DNA of 64,000 nt from Bemisia tabaci (lineage: Eukaryota; Arthropoda; Insecta; Hemiptera; Aleyrodidae): assembly GCF_918797505.1 (NCBI RefSeq), contig NC_092793.1, forward strand, positions 80,783,912 to 80,847,911, read 5' to 3'. Below, in pieces: positions 1-12,969 of the stretch (its first letter is position 1; each line of letters starts with the position of its first letter). The position numbers and the translations under genes are program-made. Below the pieces are notes generated by a model. It saw only the letters and a list, made by a program, of their open reading frames with translations. It searched no databases and was not told the origin of the DNA.

Positions 1-192
1 AAAAATTAGGTCATATCTTCCAAATTTGATCGAATTTAAAACATTGGATGCGTTTTGATTTTCTCAGTATCCACTGCATCATTCCTGTTGACTCCGTCAG
101 CTATTACTTCCATCTGAGAGTTGTGATTGGTTCTTCTTCCTCTTGTTTTACCTCCTCCTCTGGATTTTTTATGTGATGCGAACAACGCGAGT
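1..192. other. No gene seen; pyrimidine-rich patch
   Basis: AT-rich sequence with a CT-rich stretch near 130-165. The window begins inside AGGTCATATCTTC, which resembles one end of family L, but too little is present to call it. Confidence 0.5.
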
Positions 193-276
193 AATTGGAC
201 GTGTTTATGCTAAAAGGAACTATGTGCATAGGGATTGCGTGAGACATAGTTCCTTTTGGCATAAACACGTCCAATT
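193..276. repeat. Family A hairpin element, short form
   Basis: Two 33-base arms (193-225 and 244-276) are inverted copies with one mismatch, around an 18-base loop. The end motif AATTGGACGTGTTTATG and the inner GGAACTATGTGCAT are shared with the copies at 37495, 58071 and 62849. This copy lacks their GAGCCCTG core. Confidence 0.85.
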
Positions 277-1192
277 GGTCCTTCATGAAACTTTATTACA
301 CCGTCCAGTCGATTTACTCCCTCTGGTATACGTATCTCCAAATCGCCTGTTTTTTGTGATATTTTAGAGAAGCAATCAAGTATTTAACCCTCCCTATGTT
401 GGATTTCCCTCTTTTTTCACCTTTATACGGCGCTAAAGCAAAAATAGGGTCCATTCATTAGGTTCGAGTGAAGTGCAAAAAAACGCGGGGACAACTTTGA
501 GCACTTTTCGTGAGTTTAGATTGTTAAGGTTGTGTAAGCCTATTAGAGCTGTCCCTGCTCCTGCCGGAGCCCTTTAGAAGCGGGCGCCGTTAAATAAACA
601 TTTAAGCATTTAAAGCTCCCAATATGCGGTTCTCGATTCCGCGTTTCGTTACGATAAACTATCGTCAGGGCAACCCTTTAAACAGCTTTTGCCGTCCCGA
701 TCCGCTAATCCGACCTTTATTTATGGATAACGAAAGATCAGCTCTTAGCAACCCTTTCTCTGCCCTCCTGACACCCGGGCGCCATTGCCAGGGTTCTCAG
801 CCCTCGGTCTCGCATGAACTGACGCACGCGCGCGCGTCTCGGTGGAATTCGAAAACGCGAGGACGATGTGACAACTACAACTCAGTAGCTCCCTTCCACA
901 ATTTGTCTGCCTGCCAGCGCGAAAACTTTTGTCTTTTACTCGCACCTATATTTGTGTAATCTCTGAATTTCAAACGATTGTCGAATCCGCAGAGCCTCTT
1001 TTCGCCGTTTTGGACGAATGGCGGGCAACTCATTTTGAGCCAATTCTACCACTGGAGTTCGTCACCTTCTTTTCCCTTCATCGTCCTATAATAAAGAATT
1101 CGCAGGTGTCTGAAATTTGATGCATTTCGTGTTTAAGTGGAAACTACTGAACACGAACGCTACCCGTTATACGAGGATACCTTTGGTTCGTG
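277..1192. other. No gene or repeat recognised
   Basis: Moderate GC from about 540 to 1100. Open frames here (for example 624-959) overlap on both strands and show no domain, so they are treated as chance. Confidence 0.5.
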
Positions 1193-1747
1193 AATGGACC
1201 ACTAGATAAGGTACGAATTTCAGCATTCTGATACATGATTCTTAACCAAAATTTTACGTAAAACACGATGCACACAACGAAAATTACCGAAATTATCTCC
1301 TTACGAAGATATTTAATGATTCTTAATGCGTGAATTCAAACCACCCGCTCATGAAAACTCAATGCTCTACGTGATTCACATCGCGCGCTAAACGTTATCA
1401 TGACAGTCTCTGCGATATAAAAATCTGGCAACCTCAATCTTGACGCTTTGGTTCAGCTACAGCAAATTTCTTATAGTTTGAACAACACATGGAGGGAAAT
1501 GAACATTGCTCGATTGAGAAGCTTGCTGAAACCGTTTGTAGTGGGCGATTTGACTCACGTAGAGTTTTGAGTTTCTTGTGAGCGGGCAGTTCAAATTCCT
1601 CGTAACCAATGTGAAATAAAAACTTTAATATCTTCGTTAGGAGTTGGTTTCCGTAATTTTCGTTGTGTGGATCGTTTTCTACGTGAAATTCTGGTTAAGA
1701 AACATGTATCAGATCGCTTAAATTCGTACCTTGTCTAGTGGTCCATT
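1193..1747. mobile_element. Family B TIR element, full-length (555 bp)
   Basis: The ends are long inverted copies: AATGGACCACTAGAYAAGGT at the left and its complement ending GTCCATT at the right. The arms run inward well over 150 bases (GCATTCTGATACATG, CTCCTTACGAAGATATT). The copy at 48755-49308 is 554 bp and close throughout. There is no transposase frame, so it is a non-autonomous foldback or MITE. Confidence 0.9.
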
Positions 1748-2008
1748 GAACAATTATTGGAGAAGATATGACAAAATGATCTAATCTACTAAAATACGTG
1801 TGTTTAAATGGGAGATGCGGCTAGATGACGTCACGAGGCGGTGCATTTTCTCACTTTTTAATATTTTAGTGTATATTCCGAAGGAAAAATACACTATTTT
1901 TATACTGTTTCCCATATCAGAAAAAAGTATAAAAAATACCGTGAAATCAGCTCTTTAAGCACTCTCAGCTGACGCAATTAAAAATGTGCATGCAAATTCT
2001 CCAATAGA
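1748..2008 (+). repeat. Family L interspersed repeat
   Basis: It shares an ordered series of blocks with 58272-58515 in the opposite orientation: GGAGAAGATATGAC, GATGACGTCA, TTTCCCATATCAG, GTGAAATCAGCTCTT and TGCATGCAAATTCTCC. No TIR was found. The repeat abuts the family B element exactly at 1747. Confidence 0.7.
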
Positions 2009-2040
2009 AAGCGTAATTTTTCTAAACCCCCCCTCTGAAA

Positions 2041-2100
2041 CCAATGGATCACTAGACAAAATACGAATTTAAGCATACTGGTGTATGTTTCTTCTTCACT
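2041..2100. repeat. Family B terminal fragment
   Basis: CAATGGATCACTAGACAAAA followed by TACGAATTTAAGCATACTGG matches the first 60 bases of family B. The rest of the element is missing. Confidence 0.7.
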
Positions 2101-3383
2101 ATTTCATTTATATTTCTGAATTGGGAAGTTATTCCGAAGGAAAAGATAGGTGCAGCTACTCTGGAAAGAACCTGCGCCTTCAGAAAATGAGGAAGCAACG
2201 CCACATTACCGTCACGTTAATTAAGTTGTATCCTTGAAGAGGCGAAGCTTTCTTTCTCGACTCGAGCCTAGCCTTTGCCGCGCGTCAAGTTAATATTGTG
2301 TACTTTGTATTTTATATTTTATAAACGTTTGCATATTCTTATTTGTTTAACTTCAGCTCTACTGTCTCTTTAACATTTGTTTTTTGTTTTGTTTTGTTTC
2401 AGGTAAGCCCCCTTGTGCACGATTAAATGGAAGGAGTGAGGAATTCTGGTAATCACCGGAAAAATTACATCGGTAATGTAAATAGTTTAAAAACGTTTTC
2501 AACTAAACAAAGAGAGATGTGTCGAAACATTTCTTTCACCTCTGCTTGAATTTCAAAAGAGAAATTGTGAAAAATTGAGGTATCAAGGCGGCGGTATTTT
2601 TTTGAAAACTTTGTTGCATGAGAGTGGCCCTTCTGCCTGAGGCTCATTCAAAATGAAACTCGGTAGAACGATAGAATGGTTCAGTTGCCGTATTTCGGTT
2701 CATAAGACTGAGTCTTCAATTTAGCGATCGGATCTCCGCTGCTGAAAGAACTGAACTTCGAAGTTAACCGAAGGTTCAGTCTTACGAATTGCAAAAAAAA
2801 ATCGATTCTTGTGTAATATTTTATGAATAGACAGACATTTTCGGTTTGCTGTAATGAGGCCTTGGTGCACCTTTGTAAATTGACATGGTTGGTTCTCTCG
2901 AAAGACAGCTCTGTATTCTGAACCGAAAAGCGCCTTTCGAGACCGTTCGGTTAGTATAAACGAGGTATTTTTCTTCCACGATCGGCAGCAACTCTTGCCT
3001 GTTGTATCTCCTAGTAAATCTGCGAGGACAAGAGAAAACAGAAAAATCTGCGCCAAAATGGAATACTGAAAGTCAATCCGAACCAGATAGGCGAGAAATG
3101 ACGATGAGAGTAGTGCCTCGAATCAAGGTGCCATCTAGCAGCCAATGCTCATCTTGAGCCCCAAAATATATCTTCAAAGCTGCGAAGGTTTCCCTTGGCA
3201 TCACACACCCTTTCCTTCTAGCCTCCTAAAGTCTCCCCCTCCCAGTTCAGCATTAATTACTGATTTCTGGAGTCTCCCTCATATTCATAGAAGCGGAATC
3301 TTTTCATGCTCAGCGTATCGTGTTACTTCAGGTGTAGGATAATTATATTATCTTTTCATTGAAATTTCCTGGCCTCTCTGCTC

Positions 3384-3429
3384 CTGCACCCCCCCCCCCA
3401 CCCCTGCACCCCCCCACCCCTGCACCCCT
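3384..3429 (+). repeat. C-rich short tandem repeat
   Basis: About three units of TGCACC plus a C run (TGCACCCCCCCACCCC type). The first unit holds an 11-base C homopolymer. Confidence 0.85.
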
Positions 3430-3933
3430 AAGACGGGTCCCCTCACAATGAGCTCTCGTCGAGATAAGCGCTTTAATCCATCTCTTAGTCGGAAACTCCC
3501 GATTCACCGTCTGTCAATGCGCTAATTCGGCTTAATTAAGCCCATTCCAGTCGGGAATCGAGGTTTTCCTGAAGAGCTTTTAAAATTCACCTGGAGTCTC
3601 CAAACGGGGCCCCTGCAGAAAGTCAATGAAAAGAGATTGAACAAAACGGTATTATTTGTTTTTGCTCTCGTTTTGTGCTTCGCTCTTTGTCATCAATGCC
3701 CTTGTGATTCCAAAATTTTGACTCAGTGCCGAGAGCAGTTTTTTCTGCCGTCAAAATTGTGTGTAGACGCTCAAAAATTAAGAACCGTCTTTTACAGTTC
3801 TATAATTTTTTTAGTATGAAATGAAGTTGCTTAAAACTTGCAACCTTTAAGGTAAATGGCGTATCCATGGATGAGTTTTTCCCCTAGAATCAACTCATCA
3901 AATTTCCATCCACTTAACATACAAATTTTAATT

Positions 3934-3978
3934 GAAGCTATTGAAGCTATATCAGCTATTGAAGCTATATCAGCTACT
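3934..3978 (+). repeat. 18-bp tandem duplication
   Basis: GAAGCTATATCAGCTATT is repeated almost exactly, with an extra partial GAAGCTATT unit in front. Confidence 0.7.
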
Positions 3979-4091
3979 CGTATCATTACTTTATTCAATA
4001 GTAACAATAGTATATTGCCAGGGAGGTGCGATTCAAACTCTTTTGGATTTTCGATTGTGATTTTCCCGTAGAATAATTTTAACTTAACACA

Positions 4092-4352
4092 ATATCGACA
4101 GCGAAATTACTGACCATGTATCTCGTGTGTGCTGTTTCAAAATATTTGCACCTATTTTATTTTTCGAAGGAGAACAGATCAATATCATCCCTTAAAGTTT
4201 TCATAGATTTTTCTTCTCACTGAGAAGAAAAATCACGGAAGTTTTAAGAATTGACGTTGGTTGGCTTTCCATTTACAATTTAAATTATGACAGAAATTCT
4301 GCAACGTCGCAAACCGAGCTACGTGGTTTGGTTGTTTCACCGTCGATCTATA
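4092..4352 (-). mobile_element. Family K TIR element, diverged copy (261 bp)
   Basis: It begins ATATCGACAG and ends CACCGTCGATCTAT. In reverse orientation it shares ordered blocks with 61637-61897: GAAGGAGAACA, GATTTTTCTTCTCA, CACGGAAGTTTTAAGAATT and CGTCGCAAACCGAG. Both copies are 261 bp. Confidence 0.7.
4206..4234. repeat. Perfect 14-bp-arm hairpin inside family K copy
   Basis: GATTTTTCTTCTCA, one C, then TGAGAAGAAAAATC. The other K copy does not show this exact hairpin, so it is a local feature of this copy. Confidence 0.9.
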
Positions 4353-5327
4353 TTCTACTATATCCTGATACAGTAACCGCGCAACATTTCTCATATAGCC
4401 TTTCGTTTTAACAGTCAATTATACTATTTTCCAATCCTCTTTTGTGCGTGTTTAAATACGATACTCTCTGTGGCTCATTCTTTATCATCTTTTGCAGTTA
4501 TCATCCTATCATTATTCCGTTGAGATCACCGATAGAGGTTGGGGAATGATTTGAGCCGTAAGCCGCCTGCCGTCAGCGGTCGATTTTTCCGCGAAGGTTT
4601 TGTAATTTCTCCGAGCACGGCTTTCGTAGAGCCTTCCTTTTTTTCAACTCATCCATTAATGGAACCTCGTTTCAGTTTCATCCGTCTCTAATGGAGCCCA
4701 GCGCGGAAATCCTTATCAAAGTCTATTTCTCACAGCTGAGAGCTCGAGTACTTCACCGAGCGTAAGATGGAAAGCGAGTGCTTCGTCGTAATTACTATCG
4801 TTCGACGAACACTCAAGTCTTACAAATACGAAGAAAAACCCAGCTCCTGCATCTCAACAAGATTAGAGCACACGCCAAGCTATTCTTTTTCCATCTTTAG
4901 CAATAACTGCACCATGGCGTATCGATGGACCGAAAAGAATAGTTTTTTGGTACTTCTTGATGCCATGGTAAATCATGACTTGATGGCCACTTCGAGGCGT
5001 GCCTGTATTCATGTCATGCCATTCCATCCTCCCTAAATGACTTTCAGGTGTCAATGTTCTGAAAAGTACATTTAATTTATGGTTTGGGGTACAGTGACGT
5101 GTAAATATGGTAATTGCCAACAGAATCTGCGGTAGAATCTATCGTATCTCTAATCGCATTCACCAACAGTACGGTAAATGCTACCGGATGTCTGGTTTTC
5201 TTACCCCACAGCGTGACTGTGTCAAGCATCAAGTAGACTCAAAATTGAATTCACCATATTTCTGGTGAAATTCACCGTACCTTTTTTCGATGGAAAATAA
5301 TGATTGAAGCAAGTCTCGTTCCTTGGG
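4353..5327. other. No gene or repeat recognised
   Basis: 4540-4760 is moderately GC-rich, non-repetitive and rich in CG and TAAT motifs, so it could be a conserved noncoding element of the host gene. I cannot test conservation. Confidence 0.4.
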
Positions 5328-5652
5328 GGTCGTTCATGAAATGTGCAGTGCTAAAAATCGGATTTTTTTACTCCCCTCCTCGCCCTCGTAACGCGCACGT
5401 GTAACACAGGTCTACACCCCTCCTCCCCACACACACAAAAAAAAAAAAATCACGTAACGCTTAGATGGAACCATCCGTCCTCGATTTGCCGTTTTTTGAT
5501 GAATATTGTATGAAATACCGTCACACTTCGCGTAGCTTTTTCATCGTTCCGGCGTTTCGTAACGCAGCCCTGATCGTTTCCTTGTAATGCTTCCATAATG
5601 CGGACTCAGGCCCCCTTTTTTCTAGAGCGTTACGTATTTTATGAACGGTCCC
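5328..5652. mobile_element. Family M TIR element
   Basis: It starts GGGTCGTTCATGAAATG and ends TACGTATTTTATGAACGGTC-CC, imperfect inverted copies. The ends resemble a widespread insect repeat type with GGCCGTTCATAAATTACG termini. The interior is C-rich with an A tract and repeated CGTAACG motifs. A second, partial member lies at 27645-27813. Confidence 0.7.
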
Positions 5653-7940
5653 AAAAGTATTGCTCCCATTTCTTGACCGTCAAAAGCTCCGGGATTCTTC
5701 TCAGATTTTTTAAAAAGTTCCACGAAAGTTCCGAAAATTTCAGAAGATCCGGAACCTTTCGAGAATTTCGAAAGTTCCGAAATTCGGAATTAGTTCCGGG
5801 AAATGAGAGCACCGCTTAAAAGAGTAAAGAGGAGGGGGGGGGGGCGCTTGCGCACTCTTTACTTTACTAACTGCCATGCCACGATGTTTTGGAGGGACTG
5901 ACGCACACACGAAGGGTTTGAGGAGACACGATATTTTGCGGACTTACTATATTGCCGCGTCCCTCCGCTCCCGGTCGACGCAAGTCCCGAATTCATTACG
6001 GGATTATATCTCGAGTCCGGGGAGCAAATAATCGGAGCGAATAATGGCCGGAACTCGAAACTTAATTTACTCGGCGTCTCTTTAGCGCACCTTTCAAATT
6101 TAATCAGTCCCAATTAAACGGATCATTTAAGCGGAGACTACTCCTCTTGTCGCAGGTTAACGTGGAGGTATTTCCCGAGCTTCGAGACTCGCCAGGAACT
6201 CAATTTGAAGAAAGCCGTTGAGACGCGCAGCGGCAGTGCTTAGATGCATCAAAATTAAGGGCGACCCGGAGACCCCGAGAAAAGAAAACCCCCGAGAATG
6301 CCGCGCCGGCCGGGGGAGGCGACGAGGGGGAGAGAAACCCCCCCCTCCCCCGGCCACCTCCCGCGTCGGGGTGAAAAAATATGAATGAAGTAGATTGCTA
6401 ACAAAACCAATTATATACGGAATTACCTCTATGAAAGCTCGCGCCGGGAAACTTGCCACAGCAACGCTCGGATGGAGCAGAGGGAGGGGTTGAACTTGAG
6501 GTGCGGCCCGGGGGAGGGGAGGTCGGTTGGAGTTGACGCTGTAGTAAAAGAAGTTTCGCTACGCCGGGAAGGGGTTTGTTAAGGCATTATCGAACCTCTT
6601 TATGGTCTCAATTACTGAGGCTTCTGCCCTTGCTTTCCTGCCACGAGCTCCTTCTCCGTCGACCTGAAAATTTGCCTATTTCCTCCCATTATTTTTCATT
6701 TCCTCCTCAATTTTTGCCCCGGTGCGCGGCCAATCTTCCGCACGGAACCTCAAACGCTCCGAACGCCGTGTTTTGTGTCTTCGTCGACTCGTGTCTCGAT
6801 TTTGTCCATTTTATTCGTGCTCCGATTTCTGCGCCTAGTTTAAAATATTTAATTGGTGCAGTTCTTAATGATATTATGACAGGGTGCTCGTTAATAGTTT
6901 GTCACGGATAAACGAGGACACATTTTTAAGATTTCGATAAAACGTTTGCAATTAAAGAATTGCTTCAGAATTTATGGTGTAGTTGAAATTTGAGCTTGAA
7001 AGTTGAGGCGAATGTTCAAAAAATATTAAACGATTCCAAGTTCCGTAGTACCTTGTTTAAGCTTGATCCTAGAAAACAGTTATACTCTTCGTGGTTTGTT
7101 CCACGGAGGACGTATTAAAGTTTTGTTTCTTGTTTTTTTCCATTTATAGAAAGCCATCACGAACATAAATTCTGACCTTTTCATTCATAACCTTTCAGAG
7201 GCATTTTGTCGTTCAGAATATTCAACTAGGTATCGTCTCTTTTAAAAAAAAATTGGCCTTTAGTATCCTGCAAGTATTTCGCCCTTCTCAAAAAGTCTGC
7301 GATATGCCTCTCTAAACCATGCCCATATGCAACGTTACTTTTTTTTAGTTTCTCAATCTGTTATCGTCACGCATTTAAAATTTCAATATTCTATCAAAGC
7401 ATAGAGACTAATTTTCAAAATATATGTCATGTTGACAGTTAAACACACAAGTTGGAAAATCTGGAGATAGGAGAGGGACATTCCATTTTTTTATATTTTT
7501 GTAGAACGTTTTCATTTCCTGAAGAGCTCTTGACATCTGTGTCCGCTTAATTTTAATGAATGTCAAGAGATGCACACCATCCATCGTGAACAGTGTCAGT
7601 ATATCATTGTTGGGATCCATTGGAGGCACCACATAGCATAGGCTGGTATCTGGCAGTAAAAATATCTAGGCGTAAAATCAGTTCCGAAATATTTCACGTT
7701 GAGTTAGTGTTTAGGGGAGGAGATTATTGCGGCGCCGAGTATTGTGTGCTGAAATGCATGTATAGAACATAATAATATATATCAAGAGTGGAAAGATTCT
7801 TGACAAAGGAACGCGGCACAGGCATAGATTTCGGCTCATTATTTACTTTTGTTTCTATCGCTGGTCTACTGTAATGCCACATTTCCATCTAATCCCCGTT
7901 TTTGTGATCGGTGGAAAATTAGCCTCACCAAAGATCCAAT
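5653..7940. other. No gene recognised; GC-rich middle
   Basis: 5695-5805 repeats a GTTCCGAAA-type motif several times. 5834-5844 is a G homopolymer. 5960-6560 is GC-rich with CCCCC and GGGGG runs and may be regulatory. 6900-7940 is ordinary AT-rich sequence. Open frames here look like chance. Confidence 0.45.
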
Positions 7941-8188
7941 GCACTGGATGCAAAAAGGGCACTTCTCGGTTGCAGTGTTTCAGAGTCTCAACTAATATTT
8001 CATTCATTTTAAGGGAAGTGAATGCATCCATTTCCTTAAAAATTTCACTGAATATTCCTCAAGATTCTACAATTTTCTATAGAAAGAATTCTAGCAAAAT
8101 CACCCATTAAATTCTTCTCCAAGCGATTGATTAGCAACAGAGATTCTGAAACACTTCAATCGAGAAGTGCCCTTTTCGCATCCAGTGC
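7941..8188. mobile_element. Unclassified TIR element (248 bp)
   Basis: GCACTGGATGCAAAAAGGGC, continuing ACTTCTCGGTTGCAGTGTTTCAGA, is mirrored at the right end (TCTGAAACACTTCAATCGAG to CATCCAGTGC). The arms are about 48 bp with few mismatches. There is no coding capacity and no second copy was seen. Confidence 0.8.
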
Positions 8189-11100
8189 CTCCAAGGTAAA
8201 AACAGCTGTGAACTCCAACACAATGTGTTGATAAGGCGCGTCATTAACTCGCACATATCAACCCCTTTAGTTTTCATTTACAGAGATTTCAAAAAAGGCA
8301 AGCAGCACAACAAGAGAATTCACGATCCAACACTGCAAGGTCAACGACGCACCTTCACGAGACCGTGTATTGTGAATCTAGAAAGCTATTCGAACAAATT
8401 TAAGTTTTTTGATCTGCCTCAAGCAAAATCTTATCAGATTCTTGAAGAAAAGTGCTACGAAAAAATTTAAGCGAAGAAAGGAAAAATTCTGTCGAAACTC
8501 CTAGAAGATAAAGTCGATTTAAAGGTATTTTGGGGCTAAAATACCCAAATTACCGGTATTATAAATACCGTTATATTATTGAAAAGAAATTGACTCGATA
8601 TAAATGCAATTGTATTAAATATGTCTTGATTTTGTTATTTTAAACGTCTTTTCATGCAAAGAAGCTCAACCATGTCCATGCTTTATTCATTCATGAATTG
8701 AAAGTAAGCAATCCACATCCCGAAAATCTACCGATTTGCCGTAAAAAATCGCAGAAACTTGATATACCAGGTCGATGTACCCACTCTTTGAATTTACCAA
8801 TCAATTTAGTGAGTGCACGTATGTGAAAGTCAAAATGCTATAGTCATTTTGGGTACATTCATTTTTCATGAAACAATTGTAAGTAATTTCAATCCCGAAA
8901 AACCATAAATTTTCCGTATAAAATCGAAAAAATCAAAATATGTCGACTCCCTGACGTGAAAATTAAATTCTACGTGTGGAAATACTTATGTATCGATATA
9001 TGCTGAACAGAATGCCCGCCTCTCCTCGTAATTTACAAACCGTTCCTATACTCATCTCAACATTTTTCTCAGAGCTTTGTGTTATTATCAGCTTCCATTT
9101 AGACCCCGGTTTGATGGCCGAATCGGCTGCCCAAAAAGCAAGCCATTTTTGAAGGGCTCTATGAGAAATTCGTGATATTATGAGCTCTCAGGAAATCACC
9201 CAATGGGTAAAATTGCTGGTATAAATTTTCGAGTGCTTAAAATAATCGTATTCAAGAAACTAAGGCATTGGACTATGGAGTCAATTTCGTTTTAATAATA
9301 TAACGGGATTTACTTGTCTTCAGGTCAAAACTCATACAAGAAAGCCCCTTGCAAGAGGCTAATTTTTTGTAATTTCACTCAATTTTTTCTCCTTTTTATA
9401 ATTGAATTGCTTGTCACATTCTGAGGTCAATCATATTAAATTGTAATTTATACATTTCTTTTTTCCCCCTTCATTTTATTTTTTGTTTGGAGAAGTTTTG
9501 TTGATTTCTTCGGATTTCGAATACTGTAACTTCTCTTCTATTTGGCCGATTTTTATGAATGAGACCTCTTTTAATTCGTGTTTTATCGGAGAGTAAGGAA
9601 AAAATTGCTAAAAACTCGCGAAACAATTTTTTTTGAAAATTGGACGAATCCTAGCGTGACGGTGAAATGGTTAATGAAGCGTAAGTAATTGGGCGTAAGA
9701 TTTTGAGAAAAGAATCACGTCGGGGTCACCACTTTGTTGAGCTCAGAAAAAAGGTCAACAATATTATAGATAAATCAACACATTTTTATTAATAATACCT
9801 TTTTAAGGATAAATTATGACTGGAAGAATCATACAAGCAGGACTTCTTTTTTCATATATGTTAGGTTAAGATGAAGAGAAAAAGTGGTCGCCACGGAGAC
9901 CATTTAGCATAGCATATGCTTCAACAGGTACCAACTTTTGAAAAGTATAACCGAGGTTACAGATCTGTCAAAGCAACGTTTTGAACAAAACGGAGGAGTT
10001 AAATTCTCATTCCGAGAGTGCCGACCTGCTCAGCCATCCTCGAATCAGTTCGCTTGATTCTGCTTATATATGCATATTTTAAATCAGCGCGTCGCATTCT
10101 TAAGCTTTTTTAAAAAAAACCAAGTAACGTAGACTCTTGGTATTCACTGCACATAAACTAGCGACCCCCAGAATGAGAAACAACTTTAAATCATAATTAT
10201 TGATGGACAAATAAACTTTTTACACGCTTTGGAAAATCTCAGAAGTTCGCGGTAGTCACTTTTCGGTAAGGAACTAAGGGACTCGGTTATTGTATCGAGC
10301 AGGGTTCGAAACGATCGCAAAGGCGGTATCCAACAACGAGAAAAGAAGAAACTTGCTATAGTGGTCATCTTTATTCTTTTCAAAAATTGCTTTAATTGGT
10401 AGGACCTTGTGTCTTTTTACGCTGTTATGATTATCATTCAAGAGACTAGAAGAGTATTTCATAAACTGGCGATAATTGCAAGTTTCGAGGTGCACTTTTG
10501 AAAAGAAAAAAGAAAAAAAAAAAAAAAAAAACCTGACTTCCCAAATCAGTCCGTAAGAATATTTTCCGCTAATACAAAATATGAGCTCTCGGATTGAGTG
10601 TCTTCACAATCAAATTTTAACTCGCTAGATTTCAATATAGGTAAAACTAAGTTCGTATCTATAAATCAAGGTGATTGTGGTTTTTCATTTGTGTAGGAAA
10701 TGAATTTTAATTGCGGTTATTAAATTTAATTTTTCTCGCAACTAATTTTTTTTTTTTTTTTTTTTTTCAATTTATTTTTTCATTTGTTACTTTTGGAATA
10801 AGTAGTGCTAATAATAATAAGTGCCTACATAAACTTTCCGCAAAATTTTAAAGAGAGTATCAGGATGATGATCAAGTAGTCGACCCAAGTAGAAGGCGTA
10901 TCTAAATGTTAATGCATACTAATTCATCCTTCAAGGAAGCATTCGCACAGCGTTCCGCTGATTTCTGCCAAGGCATTCTTATCTCGATAAACCTAAGTAT
11001 GGCTCATTTTTTTTTGTCTCAAAAAATAATTAAATGGAGATCTTGTCTCTCAGGATTTTGAAGCTTTTCCATTGTTCGTTCGTTCCGCGCACTCAACTAA

Positions 11101-11552
11101 CTTCCAGCCGAGCTTTCGTGCGGCCATGAAACATTCGGCAACCTCGAGTTAAATGAATCACATTGCGTTTATCTAATCTATTATGTCATTTGCGTCGTCT
11201 ATTACGTCAGGGGGGTGCACGGACAGCCGCCGCTCTCGCTGAAGGGGTCAATTCGTTTTGCTAATTGATCAGCGCCGTTATCCCCCGCCCCTCCCCCTTC
11301 GCCACCATTATCCTGGTTAAAAAAACCCGGCCCGGCGGAGGGAGGGAAAGTTGTTGTTGACGCTGGGTTCAGGGGATGCGAGAAAATCGCGTTTTTAACA
11401 GCACGCGGCGGCGCGCCCCGCCAAGTCTCAGCCAGACCGCGCCCCTACGAATGGAGGCGAAACAGGTGAATTGGGCGTCAGGAGTGGCAACGCGGATCTC
11501 GCGCGATTTTACACGGCTCCGCGTTGTAAAACAAATACGCGGCCGGGCTAGA
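8189..11552. other. No gene recognised
   Basis: AT-rich. Two weakly similar blocks about 185 bp apart (near 8680-8780 and 8860-8960) share ATCCCGAAAA and GTCGA motifs. There is a poly(A) tract around 10513-10532 and a poly(T) around 10747-10767. 11090-11345 is GC-rich and could be a conserved regulatory block. Confidence 0.45.
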
Positions 11553-11805
11553 CTCCCATGCTAAAGAAGAACGCCGTATGAACATTCGAGAGTTGCCAAA
11601 TTTCATTCGATAAAATGTTAATTTTTGAGGGAAATTATGAATATTATCCCTTGAAATTCTCAGACGTTTTAGATCAAATTACAAACAAAATTAACTGAGA
11701 AATTGGTAGACATACGTCCAAAAATTTTCCTGAAAATGAGTGATTTGCCAGGGGAAATTTGGCAACGCCTGATGGCTCATACGACGTTTTTCCTTAGCAC
11801 GGCAG
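11553..11805. mobile_element. Family C MITE, copy 1
   Basis: The right end is TCCTTAGCACGGCAG and the left end CTCCCATGCTAAAG. The subterminal AACGCCGTATGAACATTCGA and GTTGCCAAATTTC blocks are inverted. Flanks TAGA and TAAA are consistent with a decayed 4-bp target-site duplication. Confidence 0.88.
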
Positions 11806-11842
11806 TAAAGCGTGGCTGGATTAGGCACAGCCACGGCTGCCA

Positions 11843-12075
11843 CACAGTGGATCGGGTCAATTTGAGAGGTCGGACATGACATTTTTGGCCATAACTGGAA
11901 ATTTTGATGTTCATTTCGTCAATTTTCAAACGTTAAGGGGTGGCTCTCGACAAAAACTTCACGAGAAAACCAATGGAACCATTTTTGGAACCTCAAAGTT
12001 TTGTAGGAACGGAGTTATAAGCGTTTAAAGTTTCCAAATTTTGTCCGACCTCTCCTTTTGACTCGATCCACTGTG
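11843..12075. mobile_element. Family D MITE, copy 1 (233 bp)
   Basis: Ends CACAGTGGATCGGGTCAA and TTTGACTCGATCCACTGTG are inverted, followed inside by GAGAGGTCGGACATGA and its partner CCGACCTCTCC. It lies 37 bases from family C copy 1. The other members are at 31460 and 44093. Confidence 0.88.
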
Positions 12076-12711
12076 CGCTACGCCGAGGCGCGACATCCTA
12101 CCCCGTCGGCCGACGCCGGAGCGATTACACGCCGAAAATTTTGGAAATTAGTGCCGCAAATAAACAAACGCGGGCCTTGTTCACGTCTTTCGAGATTCAA
12201 GTCACGTGGTCTCAGGCGTTAATAAGTCTAAACCTCTTCATCCCCTCAATCCTGGAACGTATGTAGAGCTGTGGAGATCTCAGGTCAGGGTATGCCGTGA
12301 GGTCGGGATACCCCCCCCCCCCCTTATACGCTTCGGTGTCTCTATACGCTTGAATGATCTCCGTCGCCAAAATCAGGGGTGCAGCTAGTTCTTCGCCTTC
12401 ACATTTTTGGAGGCAGCCTCCGCATTTTTTAACGTTTTCTTCACATTGCTGTCCACGTAGGACGTGCGCGCTTCGCTGTTTCCTTCGGGTAAAATAGCGC
12501 GTTTAACTATTTTCATCTCGCAAAAAAAAGCGCGTTGCACAGTTTCCTCCGCAAAAAGCTATGTGTTCAGTTCTTTACTCTTCACATTTTTCCTCCCTCT
12601 CTAGGTGCCTTCACGTTTTTATGCAACCTTTTCAGGTGCACATTTTCACATTTGCTCCGCGATCGGCCGATCGGCTGATCGAGCACTTCTTGCACCCCTG
12701 CGGGCCGATTA
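12076..12711. other. No gene seen; C homopolymer and CG-rich repeats
   Basis: A 13-base C run lies at 12311-12323. 12390-12660 contains many degenerate TTCACATTTTT and CCTCCGCA motifs, possibly a decayed repeat. No frame is convincing. Confidence 0.4.
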
Positions 12712-12969
12712 TTGAAATTGATAGACAAAGCTATAGACGAAGAAGTCATATGGAGTATGGAGCCATCCTATTGGTTGAAACGGATGTTCCTATAGACTAA
12801 GGGTGAAAATCTTTGACTGACAATAGGGTTTCTGACGGGTTGCCGTTAGTTAGTCTATTACCTACCTTCTTTGTCCATTGCAAGCAACCGCTTCCACCAA
12901 TAAGATCCCTTCATATTCATTTTGTCTTCTTTGTCTATAGCCTCTTCTATCAATTTCAGTAATCTACTC
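12712..12969. mobile_element. Family E TIR element, copy 1 (258 bp)
   Basis: The left end GGGCCGATTATTGAAATTGA continues into TAGACAAAGCTATAGACGAAGAAG. The right arm is its inverse (CTTCTTTGTCTATAGCC and so on). It matches 62491-62759 along its whole length, including TTCCTATAGACTAAGG and GGGTTGCCGTTA. Confidence 0.88.

Larger units (their letters stand above)
2101..4091. other. No gene recognised; small simple repeats
   Basis: Unremarkable AT-rich sequence apart from a C-rich tract (3384-3429) and a short GAAGCTATATCAGCTATT direct repeat (3934-3978). The signal-peptide-like frame at 3637-3819 starts at TTG and is not supported. Confidence 0.5.

Noticed and set aside
3637..3819. Signal-peptide-like ORF (NKTVLFVFALVLCFALCH)
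   Set aside because: The start codon is TTG, there is no upstream exon evidence, and the frame is only 60 codons of AT-rich sequence.
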